Origin: Ligula intestinalis
Lineage: Eukaryota; Platyhelminthes; Cestoda; Diphyllobothriidea; Diphyllobothriidae
Direction: 5' to 3'
NCBI GenBank assembly: GCA_036362985.1
Contig: JAYGXS010000002.1
Coordinates: forward strand, 97,582,381-97,646,380
DNA: 64,000 nt
Shown in pieces: positions 52,185-61,440 of this stretch; the stretch's first letter is position 1, and every line of letters starts with the position of its first letter. Both the position numbers and the translations under genes were made by a program. The notes beneath the pieces were generated by a model. The model made no database searches and had not been told where the DNA came from. It saw only the letters and a list, made by a program, of their open reading frames with translations.

Positions 52185-52695
52185 ACGTTCGTGAATCTAA
52201 CGAAAGCGTTCAACACGGTGAATCGCACTGGAATTTGCAAGGTCATGCAAAAGTTCGGCTGCCCTGTGCATTTCAATCACACGGTACGTCAGCTTGACGA
52301 CAGGTTGATGGTGCGCGTCACGGGCGACTGGATGGTTTCCGAAGTACTTGCAGTAACCAATGGAGTGAGGCAGGGTCGTGTCTTCGCGCCTACTTTCTTC
52401 AGTCTCATGTTCTTTGCAATGCTGATGAATTCCTCCTGTGACGAGCCTCCTGTGATTGCCTCAAATACAGAAGGGACGGGCAGCTTCTCAACATTCGACG
52501 CATGCAGGCCACCAAGCGCGTGTCAACGAACAGAGTTCAGGATCTGCTGTTTGCGGACGACTGCGCTCTTAACATGCAAAGGAAGAGTATGAACCTCTTC
52601 GCCGCAGATTGCGCAAACTACGGTCGTACCATCAACACTGATAAAACGGTGGTCATGCACCAACCACCGCCGGGTGCTGACTACGCGGCAAGCTG
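52185..52695 (+). pseudogene. RTE-type reverse transcriptase, 3' part (R1)
   Basis: FVNLTKAFNTVNRTGICKVM (motif A; the catalytic Asp is Asn), MQKFGCPVHFNHTVRQLDDR, VTNGVRQGRVFAPTFFSLMF (motif B), then after a frameshift near 52,490 RVQDLLFADDCALNMQRKSM (motif C with FADD intact) and NTDKTVVMHQPPPGADYAAS. The thumb and C-terminus are missing; a zinc-finger C-terminus of the kind that may belong to it is at 15,590-16,405. Confidence 0.85.
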
Positions 52696-52699
52696 ACAC

Positions 52700-53254
52700 A
52701 ACCCTTATGACACCTGGGCTCGGTCGTCGCGCGTGAACGTGACAATGCGCTGCCAGCGCGCACGCGCCTACGACTGGGCACGTCGCCAAATGGACGTAAG
52801 TGCCAGAAAATGATGGGAAAGCACACAAACAAACACATGGATGGTCCCGCCTATATCCCGTCCTATTTCTGGTTTATTGACTATCCTCAGGTAGGCATGC
52901 CGCCAGGGCAATGCTCTAATACCCGCTGAGTCCGGACAAAAGGGAGGGGCCGAGAATGTTACGCACAGAGTAGGCTGCCAACTACACAGTGCTGCCCCCG
53001 AGAACCCTCAACTGGTTGAGGGCCCTCCATCGTGTTGGCAGCAGCCTTATTGACAGGGCGTACCTCTGCATCATTTGCGCGCCGACCTGCCATCCAGCAC
53101 ATTTTCAAATGGACTTGTGTGCCAGAAGACGGGAAACGGCACAAACACACACATTACACAAAGGTTGATGGTCCCGCCTAAATCGCGTCCATTTTCCGGT
53201 TCATCGGCTATCGTCAGCTAGCCATGCCGCAAGTTGCTTGGTTAAATGTGTTGT
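52700..53254 (+). repeat. Satellite-like repeat U, partial units 1 and 2
   Basis: GTCGCCAAATGGACGTAAGT to TCCCGCCTATATCCCGTCCT and TTTCAAATGGACTTGTGTGC to GTCCCGCCTAAATCGCGTCC are two diverged partial units of the ~385 bp repeat best seen at 54,060-54,830. Confidence 0.6.
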
Positions 53255-53570
53255 AAATTTTGGCCAAAGTTGAGATGTTAAGCCCTAATTACGCCTTGTG
53301 TGAGTCCCTAAGAAAGAACACGAAAATAAGAGCGCGTACATAATACAACATATTTTGGGTAAACAAACGCGTTAACAGCCAACCACATATTGTCTTCGAG
53401 CGAGCAGCCACTCGATTGGCTTGTCTCTCGCCTCGCAGAATCCTGGCCTGGCAGAAGCTTTAAATGTTATATTTATTGATTGCCCGCTTACGTGCACCGA
53501 ATGCAGGCGGATCGATAGCCTGGCGTGAGAGCGGCTCTCTACCTGCCCGCTAGCTGCATGCTTGCGCGGA
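53255..53570 (+). repeat. MITE-like repeat M, copy 3
   Basis: CCAAAGTTGAGATGT, CTAATTACGCCTTGTGTGAG, ACAACATATTTTGGGTAAAC, CTCGATTGGCTTG and AGGCGGATCGATAGCCTG match 19,930-20,480. Confidence 0.65.
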
Positions 53571-53756
53571 CATCAGCTTTGTCGTCAGCTGATTCGATTA
53601 GGGCGACTCCTAATACGTTCCGTGTTTGAGACGAACCGTGTGCGGTCTTTATCGGCCCGAGCGTCCATAGGCTTGAGGTAGACCTGAGGGAAATGACTCT
53701 TGTTAAGTCGACATCAGCTTTGACGCCAACTGATTCGATTAGGGTGACTGTTGCGG
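53569..53756 (+). repeat. 47 bp direct repeat pair, 137 bp apart
   Basis: ACATCAGCTTTGTCGTCAGC-TGATTCGATTAGGGCGACT and ACATCAGCTTTGACGCCAAC-TGATTCGATTAGGGTGACT. The second copy runs into the Jockey-like coding remnant. Confidence 0.7.
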
Positions 53757-54040
53757 GCACATCCTGGGGCTGCTCGAAAGAGACGCTGGCGACCACATTC
53801 AAAGCGCTGGCCAAGCCACATCTCACCTATGCGGCACCCATCTGGTATCCCACAATCAGTTCTTCCAGCCTCCGCCGCCTTCATTCAGCACAGAACACTG
53901 TCCTCCGCACGATCACGGGCTGCAATAAAATGTCGCCTATCGATCACCTTCATGCAGAGGCTTTTGTCCGGCCGGTCGCCTCTCACAACACACTTAGGCC
54001 AGCAGTTCTAGTGGGCCTGTTCGCAACCCGGCCGTCCTGA
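53757..54040 (+). pseudogene. Jockey-like non-LTR retroelement, thumb region (J1a)
   Basis: It encodes AGTSWGCSKETLATTFKALA, KPHLTYAAPIWYPTISSSSL, RRLHSAQNTVLRTITGCNKM, SPIDHLHAEAFVRPVASHNT, the post-RT region of Jockey-type ORF2 (GTSWG...TYKAL..P...Y..PIW...S...L...QN..LR...G). The coding sequence then breaks off; its likely C-terminus appears at 55,640. Confidence 0.8.
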
Positions 54041-54059
54041 TCACCATTCTTGCAACGTT

Positions 54060-54830
54060 CCTGAGCCCAGCCGCAAATTCGGCCGATTAGACTGCTGCCT
54101 GTTCGACGGCAAGCCGGCACACTCCTAATGACAGCCCCTTTCTGTGCGTCATTCCAGGGGACACAGTCATCATCGCGCAAATGAACCAGACAATGCTGGC
54201 CTCTAGAGTTGCCATCAGTGCGCTCCCGTCCAGCGCGCAGCGCCCAGCACGTTGCCAAATGGACTTTCGTGCCACGCAAGACGACGGGAAGGCACACCCG
54301 GAGATGGTGCCACGTAAATCCCATTCTGTTTCCGCTTCATAGACTATCGTCAGCTAGCCATGCCGCAAGCTGCTTGCCAAAACGCTCTACCATCCGTGGC
54401 CGGTAAAAAAGAGCAGGAGTGACCGAGAAGGCTACCCATAGAGTAGGGTGTTTTCTCCCCGATGTCAAGTACACAGCTGCCTGTTTGAGGGCAAGCTCGC
54501 ACAACCCTACTGGCAGTCTCCCTCCCCTGTGCGTCATTCGGGGGGACACAGTCATGGCGCGCATTTGACGCGAGAAAATGCTGGCCGATAGAGTTGCTAC
54601 CAGCGCGCACGCCCGTCCGTCCAACAGCTGGCACGTTGACAATGGACTTGTGGGCCAGACAAGACGCGAAGGCACGCCCAAAGATGGTGACGCCTATATC
54701 CCATTCTATTTCCGGTTAACTGATTATCGTCAGCTAACCATGCCGCAATCTGCTTGCCTAAATGCTGTGCCCCTGTAGCCGGACAAAAAGCGGGAGAGAC
54801 TGAGAAGGGTACTGTGGCGGAGTGCCATAA
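54060..54830 (+). repeat. Satellite-like repeat U, units 3 and 4 (unit ~385 bp)
   Basis: GTGCGTCATTC starts at 54,144 and 54,529 (385 bp). Each unit continues with GGGGACACAGTCAT, GCACGTTG.CAAATGGACTT, AAGGCACACC, TATCGTCAGCTA-CCATGCCG, CTGCTTGCC. and CGAGAAGG-TAC. No ORF is conserved. Confidence 0.8.
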
Positions 54831-55394
54831 ATCTCCCCCCCCCCTTCGTTCTCCAGGGCTCGCTGCACCATAGTCGTGTTGTCACAAGCAACTGTTCCAC
54901 TGGCGCCCCGCCCACCGAGGCTTGACCTCGCAGCTGCTCCTGGTTAACCGATAACAGCCGTGTCAACGCCCACTGTTCTCCGGCGTGCCTGTGGAGCTGA
55001 CAGGTGACCACAGCTCAATAAGCGCACCTTCTTAAGAGCCACTTAACGCATCACCTCTGGTCAACACAGCTGGGAGCCTTTGCAGGCAATATCCACTCGG
55101 GCAATTGCGACGAACCACTCACAGACCACTTGAACTGGCTTCACAATCCTACCAAAGCAACTGTCATCACTCCACACAACAGACAGTCCACTCTCTCAGG
55201 CCTGGCTGGACACAGTCAGGACCAGCCCTGGCTTCGCTAGTGGCCACTGCCACATGAGACTGCAACTGGGAGTTCTGTATACAATGAACCACTCCTTCTG
55301 GTGACTCTTGCCTTCTAACTTCCAACCTGGGATTTGACCTGATGATTGTAGTGATCTAGGCACAACCACTACTTAGACCCCTACAGTACCCACA
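54831..55394. other. Unassigned DNA including repeat D5, copy a
   Basis: 55,190-55,390 (CTGGCTGGACACAGTCAGGA, CAGCCCTGGCTTCGCTAGTG, GTGACTCTTGCCTTC, GTGATCTAGGCAC) matches the reverse complement of 61,210-61,440. The rest is not recognised. Confidence 0.45.
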
Positions 55395-55639
55395 TAGATG
55401 AGTGTCTTCTCCTCAATGCCGAGTACAATGCTGCTTGAGAACTTGACACAAGCCTATCGGCAGCCATTCCACCCGTGTGCGTCATTCGAGGCGACACAGT
55501 CATCACCGCGCGGCGCACGTGACGCGAGACAATGCCTCGCTAGAGTTGCCAACAGCGCGCGTGCCCCCGTCCGCACGTTGCCAAATGAACTTGTGTGTGC
55601 CAGGCAAGACGACGGGAGGACACAACGTAGGGAGAGCCG
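55395..55639 (+). repeat. Satellite-like repeat U, unit 5
   Basis: GTGTGCGTCATTCGAGGCGA at 55,478, CACGTTGCCAAATGAACTTG and GCCAGGCAAGACGACGGGAG. It ends where the Jockey-like C-terminus begins. Confidence 0.65.
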
Positions 55640-55965
55640 TTGTGGCCGCAAAATTCAGCTACCATACTTCTGGGTGGCTATCCACCTCCGATTGCCACCT
55701 CGGAAAGTCATCTCCCACGGGTGACTCGCAGTACCCTGGCGCAGCTACGCTGCGGCTATTGTATGCTCCTTCGCCAGTACCAACATCGGCTGGACCCGTC
55801 TATACCCGACTGCTTACCCGACTGCGGCGTCTCGCCGCATGACTACCGCCATCTGTTCGCCTGCCGTTCCAGGCCAAGCACCCAACTCAAGCCCGAGGGC
55901 CTTTGGCTCAAGGCAGCCGAGGTCACGGCTTTTCTCCGTCTTCCAACTGCTGCTGCCGTCGCTCC
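55640..55965 (+). pseudogene. Jockey-like non-LTR retroelement C-terminus (J1b)
   Basis: It encodes LPRVTRSTLAQLRCGYCMLL, RQYQHRLDPSIPDCLPDCGV, SPHDYRHLFACRSRPSTQLK, PEGLWLKAAEVTAFLRLPTA, with the C-x2-C-x6-H-x3-C knuckle and LW...VE.A.FL ending typical of Jockey-like ORF2. It is followed by a CCG/CCA-rich tract encoding poly-Pro instead of the usual end. J1a and J1b are separated by ~1.6 kb of U repeats and unassigned DNA. Confidence 0.8.
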
Positions 55966-56060
55966 CGCACCGCCGCCGCCCCCACCACCACCTCCGCCCC
56001 CGCCACCCCCGCCGGGTTCGGGGCCCATCCCTCCACCTCCACCTCCGCCTGGTGCGGGTG
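55966..56060. repeat. CCN-rich low-complexity tract
   Basis: CCACCGCC-type repeats coding for poly-Pro on the plus strand and poly-Gly on the minus strand. Confidence 0.85.
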
Positions 56061-56526
56061 TGGCTCGTGGTGACTGCCAGTGTAAGCCGCCTTTCTCTGA
56101 CTGGTTTATTCCTGCCTATATACCCTGACTAAATGAACCCTATTTGGTATGCATTTACGTAAGCCCGGTAGCCAAGTCTGCCCTTCAGCTCTTTCCGCAT
56201 GTAGCTCCTATGCTGCATGCGTGCTGTCACCCTGAGACTGTCACGGTGCTACTGTTGCTGAAGGGGCAGTCATCTGAAGCATTTACCGCAGCCCAGTGTG
56301 TTTTGGGGCTGACGAGTGCACTGGTAGTCAGACGGCAACGGCTTCTTCCAATTCCCTGACGTGTGCGTCAAGAGGGCCTGTTCGTGCTGTGGCGCGCGTA
56401 GACGGGTTCGGCTTTGCACCCAACCCGCATCAGAACACTGACGGACTCGGGCAGTGGCCTCATACTGGCGGCGGAGGAGGCAGTGAGGTCGACAACTCAG
56501 CGCGACTCTCCCACGACATCTTTTAA
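56061..56526. other. Unassigned DNA with short shared repeats
   Basis: GGGGCTGACGAGTGCACTGG (56,307) resembles 30,880 and 31,657; GTGGCGCGCGTAGACGGG (56,391) resembles 19,165 and 63,978. No gene is seen. Confidence 0.35.
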
Positions 56527-56778
56527 GTGTGACTCGCTGTACCCTGGCGCAGCTACGCAGTGGCTACTGCATGCTCCGTCACCAGTACCGACACCGGCTC
56601 GACCCATCCGTACCCGGTTGCGGTGTCTCACCGCATGACTGCCATCATCTCTTCGCCTGCAGCTCCCGGCCAGGCACCCAACTCACCGCCGAGGACCTTT
56701 GGCTCAAGCCGCCCGAGGTCGCGGCTTTTCTCCATCTCCCAACTGCACCTAGTTTGGACTCCGGCGGGGATCCCTGAT
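56527..56778 (+). pseudogene. Jockey-like non-LTR retroelement C-terminus (J2)
   Basis: It encodes CTLAQLRSGYCMLRHQYRHR, LDPSVPGCGVSPHDCHHLFA, CSSRPGTQLTAEDLWLKPPE, VAAFLHLPTAPSLDSGGDP and a stop, so it includes the true C-terminal end that J1b lacks. One Cys of the knuckle is lost (VPGCG versus CLPDCG). Only the last ~80 codons remain. Confidence 0.8.
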
Positions 56779-56799
56779 CCAACATGGGCTACTAAATCA

Positions 56800-57199
56800 C
56801 TAACTAACGGGAAGGCACAACCAGAGATGGTGCCGCCTAAATCCCATTCTACTTCCGGTGCACCGGATAACGTCAGTAGGACGCCGGCTACTTGGTAAAA
56901 GACTCTACCCTCTATAGCCGGACAAAAAAGACAAACCGAGACGGCTACCTGCAGCAGAGTAGGGTGGCTTTATCCCCGAGAGCCCACCGTAGGGGTGGCA
57001 AGCTGGCGCAATCCCCGCCCCCTCCACCCGTTTGCGTCATTCGAGGGGAGACAGTCATCACCGCGGCGCGGCGCCCGTGAGCGAAAGAGAATGCTGGCTA
57101 CCAGCGCGCGCCCGTCCGCACACCACCGGACAGGTTGCCAAATGGACTTGTGTACCAGGCAAGACGGCGGGAAAGCACACATACACCCTGGATGACGCA
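56800..57199 (+). repeat. Satellite-like repeat U, unit 6
   Basis: GAAGGCACAACCAGAGATGG, CGGACAAAAAAGACAAACCG, TTTGCGTCATTCGAGGGGAG, GTTGCCAAATGGACTTGTGT. It follows J2 immediately, as unit 3 follows J1a. Confidence 0.7.
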
Positions 57200-57959
57200 G
57201 ACGGTGTGTGCGCCTGTGTGTGTGACAACACCCTGTCTGATTCACACTCCTAAACACACACACACACGCAGAGCTCGCCGTGTTGGTCAGTGCGCCGTTG
57301 TCGTCGTCGTCGTGGCACATAGAGTGGAGCCAAACCACCGCCGACAGGAGGAGACGGAGGAGGAGGAGGAGCCCAAGCAGCTCGGGGGAGCGCCGCACAC
57401 GCACAGAGGCAGGGACGCGCTAATTAAGACGCCTGATGACGCGCGAGCGTGTGCACGCACGGGCGCTCGCGTCCAAGGTATGCTACGGCCGGCACCGGGC
57501 CTGTCTCGAGTTTGACAGCAGGACGCAGCAGCAGTAGCCGCGCGGCCCCACCCTTCGCCACGCCGCCGGCCAGCACCAAAACAATAAGGCAGCAGCTGCG
57601 GCAACCCGCGTGCGTGCCTGCACGCCGCTGGCGATACGTGCACATGCCGGTCGCGCACTATCAGGGAGGGGGGGGACGAGATACTGGGGTTAGTACGCGC
57701 GCCACGGCCGGTGAATGCGCGCCTACCCAAACGGACGCATGCGGGGGGAGGGGGGAGACACGCATCTCTGCGCACTGTGCGCGCACGAGGAGCACGCACC
57801 ATCGCAACCACGTGGGACTACGAGGACGGGGACGACGACGACGACGGACGTGACGGATAGAAGGCAGTTGCTGGAGTCATTTCACTACCGTCGGAGGGGG
57901 AGGGGGAGGCGTCGGCGGCGGTTGCTGGGGTACCATCTGGTGTCACGTGATAGCAGGCA
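57200..57959. other. GC-rich low-complexity DNA
   Basis: CA repeats, GAGGAGGA and GACGACGA runs and many CpG. Overlapping long frames on both strands have no domain. No gene is called. Confidence 0.4.
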
Positions 57960-58202
57960 ATGCCGGGTCTCAAGTTTGAGGAGGTCGCGGCGTGGGGGGA
58001 GGGCAGACACGACAGGCTTCTAGCTGTGAGCTTCCCCCAGGCTGCGCGTTCGCGTGCCAGGGGAAGGCTTATCGAGTATGTGAACGAGACGAGCAGAGAA
58101 TTGACTGAAGCCTGGCGCACAGACGGGAAAGCAACCAATCGATTTGGCGCGTCGCACAGAGCCCTGCGTAGTCACATCCAGACGGGCGTCACCGACAGCT
58201 GA
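57960..58202 (+). pseudogene. PLE subfamily D GIY-YIG C-terminal remnant
   Basis: The frame ends RGRLIEYVNETSRELTEAWR, TDGKATNRFGASHRALRSHI, QTGVTDS and stop, aligning with SSREFIEAWSTDENSVNRCV...AYRALRSY at 17,370-17,460. The Cys of NRC is Phe. The endonuclease core and RT are absent. Confidence 0.7.
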
Positions 58203-58375
58203 TTGGTGCGTATCCCCCTCTATAATTGCCCCCTGTTTGTTCCTGTTTCTTCTTTCTTATCATACGATGAAATCCTGCGCGAGTTTTAAAGCTCAGGATC
58301 ATAAACTAACTGTTCCGGGGTTCGATGAGTCTTCTCCTTTAACCCCTGCACGTATAAGCTGCCAACTTTAACTTT
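58203..58375 (+). mobile_element. PLE subfamily D 3' UTR and tail with decayed hammerhead
   Basis: CCCCTCTATAATTGCCCCCT as at 17,500 and 44,400, then TACGATGAAATCCTGCG, TAAAGCTCAGGATCATAAAC, GTTCCGGGGTTCGATGAGTC. The core has TACGATGA and TAAA in place of CTGACGA and GAAA; AGCTC is kept. Confidence 0.6.
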
Positions 58376-58689
58376 AAATTAACTCTCACACAAGTCACTG
58401 CCCCTGCAACATCCCTTCGCGGATCACACGCTTGACATCGTCGAAATCGGACCGTCGGTGATACTTACAGAAGCGACTCAGTATTTTGATCTGCTACGGC
58501 AAATGTTCCCATGGAATCACGTTGTAGAAGGGGGAGGGGTGGAGACCGCCAGGTTCGGTAAGCCATCGAACCGCTCTCCGGAGAAGTACGGTTTAAGCAG
58601 CTTTCTGGACGACTGGATGGGTCATGGTCCGCGCACACCCTGTTCAGGCTTGCTAATATACTTGGGAGTCACTTTTTGCTAATGCAAAA
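58376..58689. other. Unassigned sequence
   Basis: No gene or repeat is recognised. Confidence 0.3.
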
Positions 58690-59205
58690 TGCCACAGCCA
58701 GCGCAAACTTCAACCACAACCAGAGGAAGACCGGAATAGCTATTTCTGGTTTATAAACCATCATCAGCCAGTCACACCCAATCTCAAGGAGGGCGACCCC
58801 CGACGTTCGAACCTAGGATCTTTGGTCATTGAGTACGGCCCTCTACCATTACACTATGGGCTCCTTTTTGTTGTCAGTTACGATCGGTAATATGCTGAAC
58901 GGTAGAGCACTCATCGATCTGGCTACGGAAGATGTTCGTTCCCGATTACCTCCAGAGCCCGCGCAGGTAGTTACATAGCGACTTTTCACATACGATGAAG
59001 TGGAGCCAACAAACACAAGAGAGATCCGAATGCCCACTTCTAGCTGATTAGTTGTCATCAGCCAGTCATACTCAATCCTAGGGGCGATGACCCCCGAGAT
59101 TCGAACCCGGGACCCTTGGACCATTGCACCATGGGGTCCGTGGTTTCCGTCAGTTGCAATCAGCAATATGAAGTCTTTGTCGGTTCCACTTCATTATCTA
59201 TGATA
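58690..59205 (-). mobile_element. tRNA-SINE/hammerhead unit, tandem pair S6 (minus)
   Basis: Two units in the same orientation; the hammerhead blocks are 294 bp apart (58,743 and 59,037). Unit at 58,720-58,990: head GCCCATAGTGTAATGGTAGA and CCTAGGTTCGAACGTCGG, then the hammerhead. Unit at 59,000-59,205: head CCCCATGGTGCAATGG and CCCGGGTTCGAATCTCGGGG, then CTGATGACAACTAATCAGCT with GAAA changed to GAAG. Both end in the GACAAAG-type tail sequence (minus: CTTTGTCGG). Confidence 0.75.
58726..58769 (-). ncRNA. Hammerhead core in SINE S6
   Basis: The minus strand reads CTGATGA, T, GGTTTATAAACC, A, GAAA, TAGCTATTCCGGTCTT, CC. Both core boxes are intact and stem II is a perfect palindromic hairpin. 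A CTT site is possible. GG before CTGATGA can pair with CC after it to start stem I. Confidence 0.6.
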
Positions 59206-59309
59206 CAAGTCTCTATGCGACGGCCTGCGGGGGCTCTAGGCTGAACTGTGTTGGGAAGGCGCCCATTCCCACGATCACCCCCATCTTACAGAAGGGCTCT
59301 GGGTGCTCC
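59206..59309. other. Unassigned sequence
   Basis: No feature is recognised. Confidence 0.3.
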
Positions 59310-59571
59310 TGTTATGAGAGCGCGCGCCGTGGCTATCGATTTTTCACCATAGCCGATGGGTCTCCTGTCGCGGACATCTGTTCATGGAGTGGACGGAATA
59401 AATACCCCACAGCCTTTTGTTAAGAGTGACTTTGTACCGTGTAAATAGACTCCTCCTTCTCCTCCTCCTGGCCGATTGATTCCTCTTGCTCTCTCGCGCT
59501 GGCGCTCGGGACAACGGTCGGGCCAGCCCGGAGGTCGTGTTAATTACAAGTACTAGGCGCTGGTCGTAACA
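59310..59571 (+). repeat. Possible solo LTR (262 bp)
   Basis: It begins TGTTATGAG and ends GTCGTAACA, so the termini TGTTA and TAACA are inverted repeats starting TG and ending CA. It contains GGAATAAATACCCC, a possible polyadenylation signal. No target duplication, partner LTR or polyprotein is found. Confidence 0.3.
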
Positions 59572-59803
59572 GTAGGTCCCGTAACTAGACTTGGTGAACG
59601 CCCTGATAGGGCCCTTGAGGTCAATCGATAATCCAGTGCTGAGAGGTAGGCCGTTTACCTCCCTCTAACTGGATGGCTAATTGGCCCCCACAAATACAAG
59701 TTTAAGCACGTTACTCAACCGGTAATACAACGTATGGTCCATATTTTCTTATAACCCTACCTCACAGATACTTGTACTTATTACGGCTGCGATGATGACT
59801 GAT
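59572..59803. other. Unassigned sequence
   Basis: No feature is recognised. Confidence 0.3.
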
Positions 59804-60665
59804 CTAACCGGCCTCAATTATGTCCCATATGGTGCTTCTCCACGCGCGACGATCCGCGGCAGCAGACCTGGATAGTTCGACCCATTCTCTTTGCCAGCGC
59901 CGGAGACCGAAGGTCCGAGAACCACTTCCATGTCCTGACGGACTGAGTCGAGCCAGATTTTGAGTTGACCCCCTCTTCGGCGTTTCTATTTAGGCAACGG
60001 TTTCAAGTCGAGGGCATCAGCACTAAGCTCTTGAGGTTGGCGACGAAGAACTTGTCCAAACCACCTCAGCCGTCTTTCCTGAATGGCCTGGGATATCATT
60101 GTGATTTTGTCACAGCGAGTGTGGACTTTCTCATCTGAGACGACGTCGGTGTACTTCACTCAAAGGATGCTCCTCAGACAGTAGTGGTAAAAGACTTCCA
60201 GTTTCCGTTCATCCTCCACGCGCATAGCCCAACATTCGCATCCGTATAGGAGAACGGACCGCACAGATCCACGGTAAACGCGGACCTCTGTTGAGATATA
60301 AATACCGCGTAGGATCCACAAGCACTTCAGAAGACTGGAGAACACTCGTCGTGCTGCGTCAATTCGGGAGACAATGTCATCCTTACTCTTGCTATTCGGT
60401 AGCAACCTCGCTCCCACGTATTTAAAACTGTCGACTTCTTCATGTTGATAGCCACTAATCTCGAGAGGTGCCTACTCTTCGGCAGGGATACAACATTAAA
60501 ACACTTTGGTCTTCCCAGCGTTTATGGAAAATCGACCGATTTCGCAACCTCGTTTACCCGTGACACTATAGACTGGAGATCGCCAAAGCTGGATACTAGT
60601 AAAGCGATATAATCGGCAGAGTTGAGGTCATTCAACCGGCGTCCGGATGCAAGCTCAATAACATC
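59804..60665 (-). pseudogene. RTE-type retroelement, RT palm to C-terminal end (R2)
   Basis: In minus order: IELASGRRLNDLNSADYIAL and LVSSFGDLQSIVSRVNE (motif C region; YADD replaced by SADY), AKSVGFSINAGKTKVF, FKYVGARLLPNSKSKDDIVS, RVYRGSVRSVLLYGCECWAM, RVEDERKLEVFYHYCLRSIL, VHTRCDKITMISQAIQERRL-RWFGQVLRR, DSVRQDMEVVLGPS, and TIWDIIEAG before a stop at 59,804. The genuine C-terminal end is present; the N-terminal half is missing. Frameshifts occur near 60,160 and 59,930. R3 and R4 are parts of the same family. Confidence 0.85.
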
Positions 60666-61204
60666 ACTTTCTTCTAGATGGGTAGTTTTGGAAGCAGACT
60701 ACTGTCAACTGCACGCTCCTCCCCACACACACACACATGTGTGTGTTCTCGTCCCCTGCCAGCAAAAAGACGCGCGCGCGCGCCCACGGTTAATGGAAGA
60801 CGCGTGCACGCGCGCACGTCGAGACTGTCTACTGCACGCCCCCCCCCCCTGGTTAAAAAACGCTCTGCGCAAGCGAGGGCCGTGGGTGTGTGTGTGCTTG
60901 CGTCATGCTGTTTCTTCATCTCCTTTTTTGTCAAGGTCTAACAGTCTGCCCAAGGTAGTCAGAACTGAATAACGCAAGTAGGTAATTAACCGGCCGTGTG
61001 CGTGTCCCCTAAACGGTCGACGGGCGTGTGGTAGGCGCACTGAGCTTAGCACGGGAGGACAGGCATTTTCATTCGCCGATAATAGCTGTCGGACATGTGG
61101 GCGGGCGTGTAGGCACACGCGCAGAGTCGGATTCGGCCGCCGGCCAGCAAACTGCACCTGACCCCCCGTCACCGCCGGTCTTCTTGACACCGCGTACAGG
61201 TGGG
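60666..61204. other. Unassigned DNA with CA/CG simple repeats
   Basis: CACACACACATGTGTGTGT near 60,725-60,745, CGCGCGCGCG near 60,772 and a C run near 60,840. No gene is recognised. Confidence 0.4.
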
Positions 61205-61440
61205 TTAGGGAAGAGTTAGTGCGGTAGATGCGGTGCAAGCCTATTACTCTATGGTCTAGGCACTGGTTTACTTGGAGCTCTACTATGTTCAGACCAAATC
61301 CACAGTAGCAGAAGTCACCATGCTGACAGGGTGTTATTGTGCACAGAACCCTCATTTGCCATGTCAGATGGCAGTAGCCACTGGCGAAGCCAGGGCTAGT
61401 GCTGACTGCATCCAGCCAGACCTGAGGGAGGATGAGAGAG
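61205..61440 (-). repeat. Dispersed repeat D5, copy b
   Basis: The reverse complement contains GGCTGGATGCAGTCAGCACT, AGCCCTGGCTTCGCCAGTGG, CTACTGCCATCTG and GTGCCTAGACC, matching 55,200-55,370. Confidence 0.5.

Noticed and set aside
55839..56132. Proline-rich protein gene
   Set aside because: It is a frame through a CCN repeat attached to a Jockey-like C-terminus.
57287..57811. 174-codon minus-strand open frame
   Set aside because: High GC content keeps several frames open on both strands; no recognisable motif.
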